64,000 nucleotides of DNA from Bacillus pumilus (GTDB lineage: Bacteria; Bacillota; Bacilli; Bacillales; Bacillaceae). The stretch spans positions 2,914,001-2,978,000 of the forward strand of contig NZ_LT906438.1 in NCBI RefSeq assembly GCF_900186955.1, given 5' to 3'. The translations under genes and the position numbers were made by a program. The notes under the pieces were generated by a model. That model did no database searches. It had not been told where the DNA came from and saw nothing but the letters and a program-made list of their open reading frames with translations. Positions 8,414 to 17,051 of this stretch are shown here, in pieces (positions within the stretch are counted from its first letter, which is position 1; each line of letters opens with the position of its first letter).

Positions 8414-8793
8414 AATGATCTCACCTTTAATTTGGTACTGCCCCCAGTAAATGATGGTTCAATGTAATCGACAAGCAGGGCATATACATAAGGTTTGCCT
8501 TTCACTTGATCAGCTGCCTTCGCATATGAATAATCACCCATTTTTTCTGACGTAAAGCCTTTCATCATAGATTCATCATCATTCAGCATGGCAAAATATT
8601 GGGCCATTTTTAATAATGCGATTCTTGCTTTTTCAGGGAGGGGCTGATATTTTCCGCTTGAGAAATCATGACCTACGATTTGAAATACCGCAGCTTCTGC
8701 TTCGATAATATCTGCTGTCAGTCTTTCTACAGATCGATTTTTCACACGCTCAAATACAGAATAGGCTTGCAGTTCTTCAGGAGAAATAATCAT
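8410..8793 (-). CDS. YqbG-like protein (DUF3199-type, head-tail adaptor)
   Basis: 127 residues, mostly helical, starting MIISPEELQAYSVFERVKNR. The pattern of a short helical protein directly after the major capsid gene, with a DIIEAEAAVFQIVGHDF segment, matches YqbG of skin and the gp6/gp15-like connector group. Overlaps xkdH by four bases. Adaptor function is inferred. Confidence 0.78.
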   Translation of the reverse strand: MIISPEELQAYSVFERVKNRSVERLTADIIEAEAAVFQIVGHDFSSGKYQPLPEKARIALLKMAQYFAMLNDDESMMKGFTSEKMGDYSYAKAADQVKGKPYVYALLVDYIEPSFTGGSTKLKVRSL

Positions 8794-8806
8794 GGCCTGA
8801 TGTCAC

Positions 8807-9730
8807 CTACTCTTTCACTTTCATCACTTTTGCTACAGCATCCTCTTCCTCAAATTTGCTGTCTAGCTTCGCTGTTAGGACAATAATAAATTTACGTCTG
8901 CGAATATCTTTTTCTACTTCAATTCGAATATGACGAGAAAAACCTACGATAATATTTTTAGGGTGTGTCAGCAAAATATCTGATACGTCTGTTCCCGCTT
9001 CGTCATATGGCTGCATATTGGCAAGACCTTTGACCGGCACACCGAATGCAGAAGAAAGTCCGCCTTGAATCACCGCATCTCCGAGAGTTGTCTGACGGTT
9101 TGCTACTTGATCCTTCCACTCCACCTCTAAACTTGGAGATGTGTAGAAACGGAAATCCTGAGGTACACGTAAATATTTTGACGGCATCGCTTTATAGGCT
9201 TGTTTCAACATTTGGCGGCTAATTTCCGCTCCATTGGCATCCACAATATGAGATACTGCTTGTTTTCTGACGCCATCCATTTGGGCTAAAAACGGATCTG
9301 CTGAAGTCGTATCCCCATTGACGATGAGCTCTTCAATATCAACGGCCGCTCGTTCAGCAAGCATTTGCATAATGGTCTGCTGAATTCCGTCTTTTTCAAT
9401 ATTGTTTTCAATGCTGTCGTAGGTCATATGAATTTCTGCAATGACCTCTTTTGCATTTAGCTGGACAGTGCTTGTCGCTGGGACAACACGGTCTTTCGCA
9501 TCAAGCGCTTTGCCTTCCTCTGCCGGGCGCAAAATACGCTGGCCAAAGCCGATTTTTTCGATTTTTTGTGAATCACTTTCCATCGGAATGATGCGTGCAT
9601 CATTTAAAACGGTTGGTGTGTTTTGCATCATTCTAATGAATGTGTTGGATTGGGTTGCGTTCATGAGACCGCCGGTTTTTAAGCTGGCAAGTGTCATTTC
9701 AGCCTTACGAATCAACTCTTGATTTCTCAC
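8807..9730 (-). CDS. xkdG: XkdG/YqbE-like major capsid protein
   Basis: 307 residues starting [20 protein letters not shown]. An N-terminal helical stretch is followed by [20 protein letters not shown] and a C-terminal half with [20 protein letters not shown] and [10 protein letters not shown], typical of XkdG-like capsid proteins. It follows the protease/scaffold gene by 22 bases. It forms the PBSX-type head shell. Confidence 0.93.
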   Translation of the reverse strand: MRNQELIRKAEMTLASLKTGGLMNATQSNTFIRMMQNTPTVLNDARIIPMESDSQKIEKIGFGQRILRPAEEGKALDAKDRVVPATSTVQLNAKEVIAEIHMTYDSIENNIEKDGIQQTIMQMLAERAAVDIEELIVNGDTTSADPFLAQMDGVRKQAVSHIVDANGAEISRQMLKQAYKAMPSKYLRVPQDFRFYTSPSLEVEWKDQVANRQTTLGDAVIQGGLSSAFGVPVKGLANMQPYDEAGTDVSDILLTHPKNIIVGFSRHIRIEVEKDIRRRKFIIVLTAKLDSKFEEEDAVAKVMKVKE

Positions 9731-9752
9731 ACTGTTTCCTCCTTATTTCGGC

Positions 9753-10841
9753 TTATAGTAAGCCATCCCATATGGGTTTTGTCGTGTCGTTTTGTGTATC
9801 GTGGATTGTTTGTTTTGATATGCCCCTTGCCTTTTCAAGCATGTGAATCCGCTCTGAAATAGGCAAAAGCTGCTGCTGAAGCACTTCCTGCATTGCTGCT
9901 TTTTCTCTGCTAGCTGATTTCTCTAAGGAAGAGAGCTGATGACGAATCGGTGCAACGACTTGCTCGAGCACTTTTTGGACAGGTTCTTCCCCTGTTTGTT
10001 CTGTTTCCTGCTTTTCAGCCTGCTGCAAGACGTTTTCGATGGCCTTTTTTGCTTTTTCGAGCTCTCGCACTTGATCCGTCGTCAAAGCGGCCTCTTCTTT
10101 TTGTACGTCTGCTTGCCTTTCACCAATCGTTTGAAGTACATCCTCTGTCTTCAGGATGTCCTGCATGATTGGAATGAGCTGTTCTAAGGCCGCTCTTACA
10201 TCCGCCTCATCACCATCACTTGACTGTAAGGTTTCCAGCAGATGGTCTAAAATGTTCCAAAATGGTTGTGACATGTTTTCACCTTCCTCTTTTAAAAAGA
10301 AATTTTTCAGCAAAGAAAAAAGCCCTCTCTCATTTGTGTCTTGAGATAGAAACTGATCTTGTTCTTCTATGGCGACGATGTCCGCCGTTCCGGCCATTGA
10401 GTAGCCTGTAATGTGGCCTTTTTGAATTTGATCCCAAATCTCTTGGGAAGCCTTTGTCACAAGCACCCAAGATCCTTTGCGAATCAGCTCCCCGCCCACT
10501 TCAACATCAGCCGGAGCAATATATGATTCAACCACTTCGCCAACACCATCTTGAAAATCATGCTGCTTGTCAATATGACGGGCATCCTTCATAAAGCCGT
10601 GTGCCGCTCTTTCAATTTCCTTCGCTGTCATAAAGTCTTGATGTGCATCAGGCGTATTCGGCTCATACACGACACCGTACACGAGGCGATGAGCATCTTC
10701 TGCCTTTGTCAGGACACTGACCTCTTTTTGAAAGTCAGGCTGCTTTTTCTTTGCTTTCATCAAAAAGAATTTCCTCTTGTTCGCTGCTTTGTCCACGTAG
10801 GAAACATGCGTAATTTTAGCGTTTTTTAGTTCTCTTGGCAT
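9753..10841 (-). CDS. xkdF: XkdF-like capsid maturation protease with scaffold-like tail
   Basis: 362 residues from MPRELKNAKITHVSYVDKAA. The ATG at 10841 is preferred over an in-frame start 18 bases upstream because GGGGGTG lies five bases before it. The N-terminal half (to about 165) matches XkdF-type serine peptidases (VYEPNTPDAHQDFMTAKEIE, HIDKQHDF, and KGHITGYSMAG, holding a candidate catalytic His and Ser). The C-terminal half is a Glu/Gln/Lys-rich coiled coil typical of scaffold domains. It lies between portal and capsid genes. Confidence 0.88.
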   Translation of the reverse strand: MPRELKNAKITHVSYVDKAANKRKFFLMKAKKKQPDFQKEVSVLTKAEDAHRLVYGVVYEPNTPDAHQDFMTAKEIERAAHGFMKDARHIDKQHDFQDGVGEVVESYIAPADVEVGGELIRKGSWVLVTKASQEIWDQIQKGHITGYSMAGTADIVAIEEQDQFLSQDTNERGLFSLLKNFFLKEEGENMSQPFWNILDHLLETLQSSDGDEADVRAALEQLIPIMQDILKTEDVLQTIGERQADVQKEEAALTTDQVRELEKAKKAIENVLQQAEKQETEQTGEEPVQKVLEQVVAPIRHQLSSLEKSASREKAAMQEVLQQQLLPISERIHMLEKARGISKQTIHDTQNDTTKPIWDGLL

Positions 10842-10879
10842 ATGTTCACCCCCTTTCAAAAAAGCGCACCCGCTTCTGT

Positions 10880-12337
10880 TTATTTCGTCAGCTGGTCCGG
10901 CTCTGGTTGAGGCTTTTCTTCAGCTGATTTCATGCGGCTTTCTAAAGGGCGGTGATACAGTTCCTCAGGCCATTCCTCTAGCGTTTTTCCGAGGATTCTT
11001 CCTGCTAGATCGCGCAAATCGTTTGGTGACACTGCTCCCGCCTGAATAAATGGTGTCAGTACTTTGGCAATCTCTAATGGGTCTCTAAAATCAGGACCAT
11101 TTAATAGAAAACGGACATGCCACATATCAAGATCCGGTAGGAAAAGCGTATTGAGTTTTCCTGTGATGAGATGTCGTTCCGGCTGAAATACTTGCTCTTC
11201 TGTTGTTTTACGCGCGGTATCTGCTGTCGCTTTGTTATAGTCTTGAGACTCACCTGTGTAAATTGGCGGAAGGCGAAACGCCGAGCGGATTTTGTTTCTT
11301 GTTTTTTCATCGTATTCTAAAAAGAGCGCATCTTCTTGCAGGATCTCGGCTAGAGATTTGAAGTTTACTTTGACATTTGAGACATCTTCTTCTCCGGTTA
11401 ACCCTTTTTCTGTCGGCAGACCTTCAACTTCAAGCAATAGAAATTTATGTGCATGATCAGATCCTTCAATATCGTCCATATAATCTTGAAGCTGCTGATA
11501 AGAGGATTCTGACAGCATCCCATTTTCGACAATGATGGCACCTGGTACATGCCGTCCTTGTTTAAAATAAAGATAGTTCAGTTCCTCTGCCTTGCGTGCT
11601 CCGTACATATTGACGATGTTGCCAATCCAGCGGGGAATCCCATACGTTCCGCTGCCAATTTTAAAATGAATTACTTCTGTTGCGCGAAGCGGCTCTGGTG
11701 TGGTGTCATCGTACTTGCCTGTTTCACAGTGCAAAATGCGCGGATCACCATACTCCTTGAAGAAAACTTTCTTTTCGTTGATCACCTGCACATATTTGCG
11801 GAATCGTTTCTTTCGATTCATTGTTCTTAATTCGCCATTTTCTGTGTAACTGAATTCAACGTCGACTGGCTCACTAAGCTTGCAAATGCGGATATGGAGC
11901 GCATCTAAATACTCGATTCCGGCCGGCTTTCCTTGTCCATCTCTCAGCACCTCTAAAAAGCCATTGCCCGTTTTCTCTCGGTCTTCGAGGACATAGCCAA
12001 GAATCACATCAGCGGACTCATCATAGTTCATGTACTTCGTAAACTCTTCAAGTCTTGTCCATTCCTTTTCTGCGGCTTTCTTTTTTGCCGGTTTTACACC
12101 TTCTGCATTAAAGTCAAAGGCATATTCCACCCCAAACCCAAAACCCAAAATATTCGTTTTGTACGCATCAATACATTGCTGAAGAATGGTTGAATATTCT
12201 GCCATGCTTTTTAATTCATTGATGTTGTAAGGCGGGGGCACAATGTCATCTTTTTCATAGGAAAATTCATCTGCATACATTTGTTTTGTATGATCAGACA
12301 TGTTTGCCTTCATAATCGTTGCTTTCAATTGTTTCAT
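10880..12337 (-). CDS. xkdE: XkdE-like portal protein
   Basis: 485 residues. The central part contains [20 protein letters not shown] and the later [20 protein letters not shown], hallmarks of PBSX-type portal proteins (the GE...YNKA region). The C-terminus is rich in Glu, Pro and Lys. It overlaps the end of xtmB by four bases. Portal dodecamers form the DNA entry channel and dock terminase. Confidence 0.94.
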   Translation of the reverse strand: MKQLKATIMKANMSDHTKQMYADEFSYEKDDIVPPPYNINELKSMAEYSTILQQCIDAYKTNILGFGFGVEYAFDFNAEGVKPAKKKAAEKEWTRLEEFTKYMNYDESADVILGYVLEDREKTGNGFLEVLRDGQGKPAGIEYLDALHIRICKLSEPVDVEFSYTENGELRTMNRKKRFRKYVQVINEKKVFFKEYGDPRILHCETGKYDDTTPEPLRATEVIHFKIGSGTYGIPRWIGNIVNMYGARKAEELNYLYFKQGRHVPGAIIVENGMLSESSYQQLQDYMDDIEGSDHAHKFLLLEVEGLPTEKGLTGEEDVSNVKVNFKSLAEILQEDALFLEYDEKTRNKIRSAFRLPPIYTGESQDYNKATADTARKTTEEQVFQPERHLITGKLNTLFLPDLDMWHVRFLLNGPDFRDPLEIAKVLTPFIQAGAVSPNDLRDLAGRILGKTLEEWPEELYHRPLESRMKSAEEKPQPEPDQLTK

Positions 12338-13647
12338 TGTATGGACCTCCTCTCTCTGTTTGGACGGACACGCTCCGAGGCGGTCTGTTTCAAATCCGTC
12401 ACTTCATAATCATCCAGCGCATACCAGATCGCTGATAATGTATGCGGATCGATTTGAAATGCATCTTCCTCTAAACGTCCATCCTTATCTGCCTTATAGG
12501 TCAGTGATTGAAGTTCATAGATTGTGTATGGACAAGCATCAGAGCAAATGATTTTCTTAAACCGTTTGATCTTTTTCGTATATTGCAAACGCGAGCCTTG
12601 GAACTTATGTGCTGCCACCATTTGAAATCCGCGCTGCCGAAAATAGTGAATGGTTTTAGGCTCGGCTGCATCGGCTTTGATGAGTTCCTTTGATTCAATG
12701 AACTCTTTTAGGTCAACAGCTGTTTCATCATCTGTTTTCCCGCGGTCGTAATATTCCCAGTAAATATATAAGTACTTTTTTTCATGGTCGACGGCTAATC
12801 GAATGAGCGCATTGTATGATTTAACAAATCCAAAATCCATGCCTGCTCGTTTTAGCGGCCGGTCAATCTGCTGAATGGCTTCTAATACATCAGAATGACT
12901 TCTCACCTCAAATTGAGGAAAAACCTTTGTGCCGTTGATGCCGAAATAGCCCTTCCTCGCAATTCGATAGAGGTCTGGGTCGTATTCTTTCAGCTCATCC
13001 AGCTGCTCCACATAGCTTTTAGGGAGAAATAGGTTATCTTCCGCTGTGGAGTGATGATAGTACGTATCCTTGATCACAACGGTGCGTTTTTTGTATAAGG
13101 TTTCGTCATCTAGGACAAATCGCTTCAGCTGTTCATCTCGAAAGAAATGTCTGTACGTCCAATTATCTTGACCAACAGGATTGGTCGATAACATCATATA
13201 AAGCGGTAAGGACGGGTGCCTCAGCCTTCCAAGCAGCTCTTTAAAGCCTTCATAAGAAACCTCTGAACACTCCTCAATCCAAATCATCGAGATGTTGTTA
13301 ATCGATTTCAATTTCTCAGGCTTGTCCAGCCCTTTGAATAAGATGCTGCTGCCATTTCGAAACGTCAAGGCAAGCGGCGAACTGCGGCACTTCACCACAT
13401 GATCGATGCCAAGATCGCTGACGATCTCTTGTAAGAGAGAAAAGGTTGATTCGCGGTGCGTATCATATACTTCTCGAATGACAAGTGCTGTCCGTTTTTC
13501 TTCCAGCAGCTTTAAAATGAGTTTTAACGCAATGTGATAGCTTTTCGAGGAGCCGTAGCCGCCTACTAAAAATTGAAACTTTTGATTCCAATCGAATAGA
13601 AAGTGTTCAAAGTGAGGATTGACTTCTTTTTCAATCAATGGCGTCAT
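12334..13647 (-). CDS. xtmB: XtmB terminase large subunit
   Basis: 437 residues. Walker A GGYGSSKS at 29-36, Walker B IWIEE at about 122-126, and coupling motif STNPVG near 157 mark the packaging ATPase. The nuclease half begins with [20 protein letters not shown], where the Asp is a likely metal ligand. Start overlaps xtmA stop by four bases. It packages host DNA into PBSX heads in B. subtilis; the same role is inferred here. Confidence 0.95.
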   Translation of the reverse strand: MTPLIEKEVNPHFEHFLFDWNQKFQFLVGGYGSSKSYHIALKLILKLLEEKRTALVIREVYDTHRESTFSLLQEIVSDLGIDHVVKCRSSPLALTFRNGSSILFKGLDKPEKLKSINNISMIWIEECSEVSYEGFKELLGRLRHPSLPLYMMLSTNPVGQDNWTYRHFFRDEQLKRFVLDDETLYKKRTVVIKDTYYHHSTAEDNLFLPKSYVEQLDELKEYDPDLYRIARKGYFGINGTKVFPQFEVRSHSDVLEAIQQIDRPLKRAGMDFGFVKSYNALIRLAVDHEKKYLYIYWEYYDRGKTDDETAVDLKEFIESKELIKADAAEPKTIHYFRQRGFQMVAAHKFQGSRLQYTKKIKRFKKIICSDACPYTIYELQSLTYKADKDGRLEEDAFQIDPHTLSAIWYALDDYEVTDLKQTASERVRPNRERRSIQ

Positions 13648-14288
13648 GAGTTATCCTCTTTTCGCTTGATCATGATGTGAAGATCTTCCTCTTTTTCTTC
13701 GCGCACTGCTTTTTTTGTTTTTTCGATGGTCAGTTCAATTTGCTTTAGCCTTAATCTTCGTTCATCCTTCGCATGTGCAAGCTCTTCAAACTGTTTAATG
13801 AGACGCCTGAGCTCTCCCATTGCACGGGATTGGGCATTTAAAAAGGTGGCATGCCGATCCCATGAAAATTGAAACGAATATTCTTCTGTGCTGATTTCTT
13901 GTTCTGGCTGAATGCCTTCTACTGTTTCTTCTAATGAAGAAGGCATGTATGCTGCCTTTTTCAGCTCTTTGATCATGTCATCTTGATCTGACACATACAT
14001 GATTCGCTGCGCCCGAATAATGGCAGCATATTGAATTTGAATTTGATCCCAGATTAAATCAAGCGATGTACGCCCGCCCATTTTCTCCATGATTTCAATT
14101 GTTTCATCTGAAAGAAACTGATTGAAGATCGAGTGTGCCTGCTTTGACGAACCTTTTTGCCTTTGCCATCCGTATCGTCTTTTCCAAGATTTCACGGTAT
14201 GGATCGAGACATTGTAATGATCAGCAATTTGCTGGTACGTCATCCCTTTCATATAATCTTGCTTGGCTTCTATCCGTTTATCTTTCAT
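13644..14288 (-). CDS. xtmA: XtmA terminase small subunit
   Basis: 214 residues. An N-terminal helix-turn-helix (about 13-42: [20 protein letters not shown]) is the DNA-recognition domain of this family. The rest is long charged helices for oligomerisation. AGGTGA lies about seven bases before ATG. It is the first gene of the late block, downstream of the expected Xpf-dependent promoter. Confidence 0.93.
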   Translation of the reverse strand: MKDKRIEAKQDYMKGMTYQQIADHYNVSIHTVKSWKRRYGWQRQKGSSKQAHSIFNQFLSDETIEIMEKMGGRTSLDLIWDQIQIQYAAIIRAQRIMYVSDQDDMIKELKKAAYMPSSLEETVEGIQPEQEISTEEYSFQFSWDRHATFLNAQSRAMGELRRLIKQFEELAHAKDERRLRLKQIELTIEKTKKAVREEKEEDLHIMIKRKEDNS

Positions 14289-14432
14289 TTACATTCACCT
14301 GCCGCCTCCTTTTAATTCGAACGATTTCCTGTGAAGGAATCATTTGTGTAGGGCTAGCAAACATCCGTTTGGTCTTTCTAACTATAGGTGGCAACTGTAA
14401 GACAAGTGTTGCTCCATTTATTTTGTAAAAGA
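14289..14432 (-). promoter_or_regulatory. Expected late promoter region between xpf and xtmA
   Basis: 144 bases without a gene, downstream of the xpf terminator and upstream of xtmA. In PBSX the Xpf-dependent late promoter is in this interval. I do not recognise a clear sigma-A promoter on the minus strand, which fits dependence on Xpf, but I cannot point to a specific box. Confidence 0.4.
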
Positions 14433-14472
14433 AAAGAACGCCTATTCAGCTGCTTCGAATAGGCGTTCTTGT
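14433..14472 (-). terminator. Terminator overlapping the 3' end of xpf
   Basis: AAGAACGCCTATTC and GAATAGGCGTTCTT form a perfect 14-bp stem around a 9-base loop, followed by TTTTC on the minus strand. The left arm and loop encode the last residues and stop codon of xpf, so terminator and coding sequence share bases. It would separate early from late transcripts. Confidence 0.8.
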
Positions 14473-14960
14473 ACTTTTTTGGCCATCTTTGTCCGAGCTC
14501 TCTCCATATGTTTTTGCACAGTTCCTTTCTTCACATCCAGCATGATCGCAATCTCGCTAAACGATAATCCTTGCGTTGTGTGCATGAAAAATACGTCCTT
14601 TTCTCGGTCCGTTAAAACGGACAAGGCTTCATCAATTCGTTTCTTGTCCCGCTCACTGAATTCTTTTTCATTTTCTTGGATGATTGTATATTCATGTGAT
14701 AAAGCCTCTAACACTTCTGGATTTGCTAGAATGGTGCGCTGATAGACTGAACGTCTGTCTAATCCTCTGCGTGCGCCTGGCTCTCTTCCAATTTGAAGCC
14801 ACTCTACTACGTATTCGAGATCGCTCACCATACTGGCGATCATTTTTTTATCATGCTTGTCTTGAACGGACAGCTGATGTTCGTCTTTTTCTTTAAATGG
14901 TTCATATTGTTTTCTAGCATCCTTTAATGCTCGTTTGTATTCAATGAGTAAATCTTGCAT
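14442..14960 (-). CDS. xpf: Xpf, sigma-like positive control factor for late genes
   Basis: 172 residues. The C-terminal part (LTDREKDVFFMHTTQGLSFS then EIAIMLDVKKGTVQKHMERA) is a sigma region 4 helix-turn-helix. The N-terminus is helical, without regions 2 and 3. In PBSX, Xpf directs transcription of the late operon starting at xtmA. Ribosome binding site GGGAG. A strong terminator lies between xtrA and xpf, so xpf level may depend on readthrough. Confidence 0.92.
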   Translation of the reverse strand: MQDLLIEYKRALKDARKQYEPFKEKDEHQLSVQDKHDKKMIASMVSDLEYVVEWLQIGREPGARRGLDRRSVYQRTILANPEVLEALSHEYTIIQENEKEFSERDKKRIDEALSVLTDREKDVFFMHTTQGLSFSEIAIMLDVKKGTVQKHMERARTKMAKKVQERLFEAAE

Positions 14961-14987
14961 ATTGGCTCTCTCCCTTTTTTAAGAAAA

Positions 14988-15040
14988 TAAAAAACGGACA
15001 CCAATCAGTCCCCTTTTCATAGGGTCTTGATCAGTGTCCG
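14988..15040 (-). terminator. Terminator between xtrA and xpf
   Basis: CGGACAC and GTGTCCG close a long imperfect stem extended by TGATCA/TGATTG-type pairs and CCC/GGG, followed leftward by TTTTTTATTTT. It is a strong leftward intrinsic terminator located just upstream of the xpf ribosome binding site. Confidence 0.8.
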
Positions 15041-15088
15041 CAGGCTTTCCGTCTTGGACGAATGATGTTGTGTGATCTGTTCAGTGAT

Positions 15089-15295
15089 CTAGCTGATTTT
15101 AAAACCAATCTCTTGATCTACTCTTGCAAAATGACCTTTTGCCGTTTGGATAATGGTTTTTCCATGTTCAGGTACATCTATCTGATAAGCTGTTCCTACA
15201 TTCCCATCTAATACGATGACTTGAATTTTTCCTGTTTCCATCTCACCGACAAATGTCTGGTTTTCTTGAATGAATAATTGTTTTGGCTCGTTCAT
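15089..15295 (-). CDS. xtrA: XtrA/YqaO-like small phage protein
   Basis: 68 residues, starting MNEPKQLFIQENQTFVGEME. Size, beta-rich composition and position directly before xpf match XtrA of PBSX and YqaO of skin. AAGGAG lies eight bases before ATG. The start overlaps the preceding stop (ATGA). Function unknown. Confidence 0.85.
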   Translation of the reverse strand: MNEPKQLFIQENQTFVGEMETGKIQVIVLDGNVGTAYQIDVPEHGKTIIQTAKGHFARVDQEIGFKIS

Positions 15296-15693
15296 ATGCT
15301 TGTCTCCTTAATTGGTGAGGACTTCGTGCCATCACCTATCGTATTTAAAATGATTTCAATTCTTGGACGCATACTATAAAACTGGGAAACTCTTAAATCA
15401 ACGATCTGTAGAGAGGCCCTATCCGCAATAGAATGAAGTGCTTCTTGAATATGGTGCAGCCGCGGCTGAAAGATGCTGACGTTCACTGGGCGTATCAAAC
15501 CTTTCTCTGCGTATGTACGCTTGATTTGACAATCAGCTATGTCAAGCGGCATGTCGTCAAATAAACGAATCTCGAGTGATAGTGCGTCTTTTATTTTATG
15601 TGGGCATTGCGCTTTGGCAGCTGCTCGTATTCTTTTTATCAATGTATCTTTTGTGAACAATAACTCTGTCTCAATGATGAAATGGATGACCAT
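15292..15693 (-). CDS. RusA/YqaN-like protein with degenerate active site
   Basis: 133 residues from MVIHFIIETELLF. The ATG at 15693 was preferred because GGGAG is correctly spaced before it; the in-frame ATG at 15711 lacks that. The C-terminal half RTYAEKGLIRP ... LQIVDLRVSQFYSMRPRIEI resembles RusA Holliday junction resolvases (DSQIVDLRVSKYY..RP.IEI), and skin has yqaN at this place. The acidic motifs PDxDNLxK and DDSQ are replaced by VNVSIFQPRL and DRASLQ, so cleavage activity is doubtful. Homology was judged by eye and needs a profile search. Confidence 0.55.
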   Translation of the reverse strand: MVIHFIIETELLFTKDTLIKRIRAAAKAQCPHKIKDALSLEIRLFDDMPLDIADCQIKRTYAEKGLIRPVNVSIFQPRLHHIQEALHSIADRASLQIVDLRVSQFYSMRPRIEIILNTIGDGTKSSPIKETSI

Positions 15694-15694
15694 G

Positions 15695-15799
15695 TTATGA
15701 TCTCCCGTCATCCTTTTCCCACTGACGAATGTCTTGTTCGTTTTTACTCGCTTTGAGCAAGCATTTGAGGATTTCCATGATTTTCTTCCATCGTTTCAT
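15695..15799 (-). CDS. Very small early phage ORF (34 residues)
   Basis: Encodes MKRWKKIMEILKCLLKASKN then EQDIRQWEKDDGRS. AGGAGG lies about 12 bases before ATG, and its TAA ends one base before the next start, so coupling is plausible. It overlaps the 3' part of the preceding 76-residue ORF in another frame. Basic, helical; no family recognised. Confidence 0.45.
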   Translation of the reverse strand: MKRWKKIMEILKCLLKASKNEQDIRQWEKDDGRS

Positions 15800-15974
15800 G
15801 TCGTCTTGCTTCCTCCTTTTTTGCTTCAGCGAGCTTTTCCGCCAAGAGGGTCATGTATGTTTGCTTGTCTTCTGATGTGGAAAAAACAAACACCGGTTTC
15901 TGGTGATGAAAGGTCATCCAGCCACCAGCTTGGACTAAACAGAGCTGCGCTTCCTTTCTGGCATCAAACGTCAT
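15744..15974 (-). CDS. Hypothetical early phage protein (76 residues)
   Basis: From MTFDARKEAQLCLVQAGGWM to the end LAQSE. The frame is open upstream to 16082, but that part overlaps the 50-residue ORF at 15964-16116. The ATG at 15974 overlaps that ORF's stop by 11 bases and gives the simplest gene chain; 15986 is an alternative. The C-terminus is Glu/Lys rich. No family recognised. Confidence 0.5.
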   Translation of the reverse strand: MTFDARKEAQLCLVQAGGWMTFHHQKPVFVFSTSEDKQTYMTLLAEKLAEAKKEEARRHETMEENHGNPQMLAQSE

Positions 15975-16116
15975 CTGATGTTTCATCTTCTTCAAATCCC
16001 TCCAGACTCTCTTCAATCTCGACTTGATACCCATAACGTATCCTGTCATATGACCAGTAGGTTTTTGGATATCCAAAGTCATTCATCTGCGCTACCATTG
16101 GATGTTCAATATTCAT
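15964..16116 (-). CDS. YqaI-like small phage protein (50 residues)
   Basis: Starts MNIEHPMVAQMNDFGYPKTY and ends in an acidic tail. Small early proteins beginning with a HPMVxQM-type segment occur as YqaI-family proteins in Bacillus phages, and skin carries yqaI in the early region. Its ATG overlaps the stop of the upstream Cro-like gene (ATGA), and AAGGAG lies 11 bases upstream. Assignment to the family is from memory and tentative. Confidence 0.55.
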   Translation of the reverse strand: MNIEHPMVAQMNDFGYPKTYWSYDRIRYGYQVEIEESLEGFEEDETSDDV

Positions 16117-16376
16117 TTTGTTTGTCTCTCCTTTTCAAAGAAGTGCTCTTCCTTTAAAGAATTACTCATTTCGTGTAACTTTTGATCAAAAAAAAGCTCT
16201 TGAACACCCCTATTTAGCAAATCTGCAATATGCTTTGCTATTTCTAAGCTGGGCTTCGTTCTGCCCATTTCTATATTTGCATAGCCGCTCGTATACTTAT
16301 GCCCTAATTTTTTCGCCATATAGGTTTGTGTTTTTCCTTGTAAAATGCGTTCTTCTCGTAAATTTTCAAGTTTCAT
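16113..16376 (-). CDS. Cro-like XRE-family regulator
   Basis: 87 residues with an N-terminal helix-turn-helix (about 3-60: LREERILQGKTQTYMAKKLG then a recognition helix near TSGYANIEMGR). It is the first leftward early gene and is divergent from the repressor across a 158-base region with four operator-like sites, the usual layout of a lysogeny switch. Likely role: antagonist or early-gene regulator, equivalent in position to xkdB or yqaF/G. Confidence 0.85.
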   Translation of the reverse strand: MKLENLREERILQGKTQTYMAKKLGHKYTSGYANIEMGRTKPSLEIAKHIADLLNRGVQELFFDQKLHEMSNSLKEEHFFEKERQTK

Positions 16377-16386
16377 CTTTTCACCT

Positions 16387-16403
16387 CTTACTCAATATGT
16401 GTA
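16387..16403. promoter_or_regulatory. Repressor operator O1
   Basis: TTACTC-AATAT-GTGTAA, one of four 6-5-6 sites sharing TTAYTC-N5-GTGTAA. It lies closest to the Cro-like gene, just before its ribosome binding site. Confidence 0.65.
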
Positions 16404-16423
16404 AGTTATATTCATTATGATAA

Positions 16424-16440
16424 TATACACAAAACGAGTA
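16424..16440. promoter_or_regulatory. Repressor operator O2
   Basis: On the minus strand TTACTC-GTTTT-GTGTAT. It sits between a TTGACT -35 (16440-16445, minus) and a TATTAT-like -10 of the leftward early promoter, an ideal place for repression. Confidence 0.65.
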
Positions 16441-16452
16441 AGTCAATCATTT

Positions 16453-16469
16453 TTTATTCTTTTTGTGTA
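16453..16469. promoter_or_regulatory. Repressor operator O3
   Basis: TTATTC-TTTTT-GTGTAA. It is 21 bases from O4, two helical turns, suggesting cooperative binding. Confidence 0.6.
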
Positions 16470-16473
16470 ATTA

Positions 16474-16490
16474 TTTATCTTTTCCGTGTA
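16474..16490. promoter_or_regulatory. Repressor operator O4
   Basis: TTATCT-TTTCC-GTGTAA, nearest to the repressor gene, so probably involved in its autoregulation. PBSX Xre is also reported to bind four sites in the equivalent interval, though the sequence seen here differs from what I recall for PBSX. Confidence 0.6.
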
Positions 16491-16534
16491 ATTCATGATA
16501 AAATTTACTCATAACATGAAAAAAGGTGTTTCCA

Positions 16535-16912
16535 ATGGATAATTTGACTGGGAAGATTTTAACTGAATTAAGAGAGAAGCATGGATGGAGCAAGTCAACG
16601 GTTGCTAAAAAACTCGGATTAAAGGCGATGTCCACTTATGCAAATTGGGAATATGGCTTGAGAAAGCCCGACGGTGAAATGATTGTGAAAATCGCCGAGT
16701 TATACGGGGTTTCAACGGACTATCTTCTCACAGGTAAGGACAAAGGCGGAACTGATGCCGACCTTGCAGACGATCCTGATTTGCAAATTGCGTTTAAGGC
16801 TGCCTCCGATTTTTCCGAAGAAGCACGAAGACAAACCATCGATTTTATTCACTACATTAAAGAAAAAGAGAAGCAAAAAGGCCGTCAGCCAAAACAGCGA
16901 GACGACGATTGA
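16535..16912 (+). CDS. xre: Xre-like prophage repressor
   Basis: 125 residues from MDNLTGKILTELREKHGWSK. An in-frame GTG lies nine bases upstream, but the ATG at 16535 is placed after AAAAAGG and chosen. Helix-turn-helix at about 8-60 (STVAKKLGLKAMSTYANWEY) followed by YGVSTDYLLTGK, typical of SOS-independent and PBSX-type XRE repressors. The C-terminus is Lys/Gln-rich with no peptidase domain. Divergent from the Cro-like gene; expected to hold the early promoter off. Confidence 0.9.
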   Translation: MDNLTGKILTELREKHGWSKSTVAKKLGLKAMSTYANWEYGLRKPDGEMIVKIAELYGVSTDYLLTGKDKGGTDADLADDPDLQIAFKAASDFSEEARRQTIDFIHYIKEKEKQKGRQPKQRDDD

Positions 16913-16939
16913 GCATCTCTTTTCATAAAGCTTTACATT

Positions 16940-16963
16940 GCTGGGATACGCCCAGCTTTTTTT
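16940..16963 (+). terminator. Terminator of xre
   Basis: GCTGGG and CCCAGC around ATACG, followed by seven T. It marks the right end of recognisable prophage sequence. Confidence 0.85.
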
Positions 16964-17051
16964 ATGCCTCTTTTTCCCCTAAAAAAGAGAAGGCTCATGA
17001 ATAATATGTGACAATTTTCACCATAAATACTCTTTTTTCCACATATTTTAA

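Larger units (their letters stand above)
1..16963. mobile_element. PBSX/skin-type defective prophage (right-hand part)
   Basis: A continuous block of phage morphogenesis genes read leftwards, with early genes and a divergent repressor at the right end. Gene order (repressor, xtrA, xpf, xtmA, xtmB, xkdE, F, G, yqbG-like, H, I, J, ykzM-like, K, M, N, O) matches PBSX and skin of B. subtilis. The left part (remaining tail, baseplate, lysis genes) lies outside the window. No integrase and no attachment repeat could be seen at the right border, so the boundary near the repressor terminator is an estimate. No replication or recombination genes are present. Confidence 0.93.

Noticed and set aside
15986..16082. 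N-terminal extension of the 76-residue early ORF to 112 residues
   Set aside because: It overlaps the 50-residue YqaI-like ORF, which has its own coupled start and ribosome binding site.
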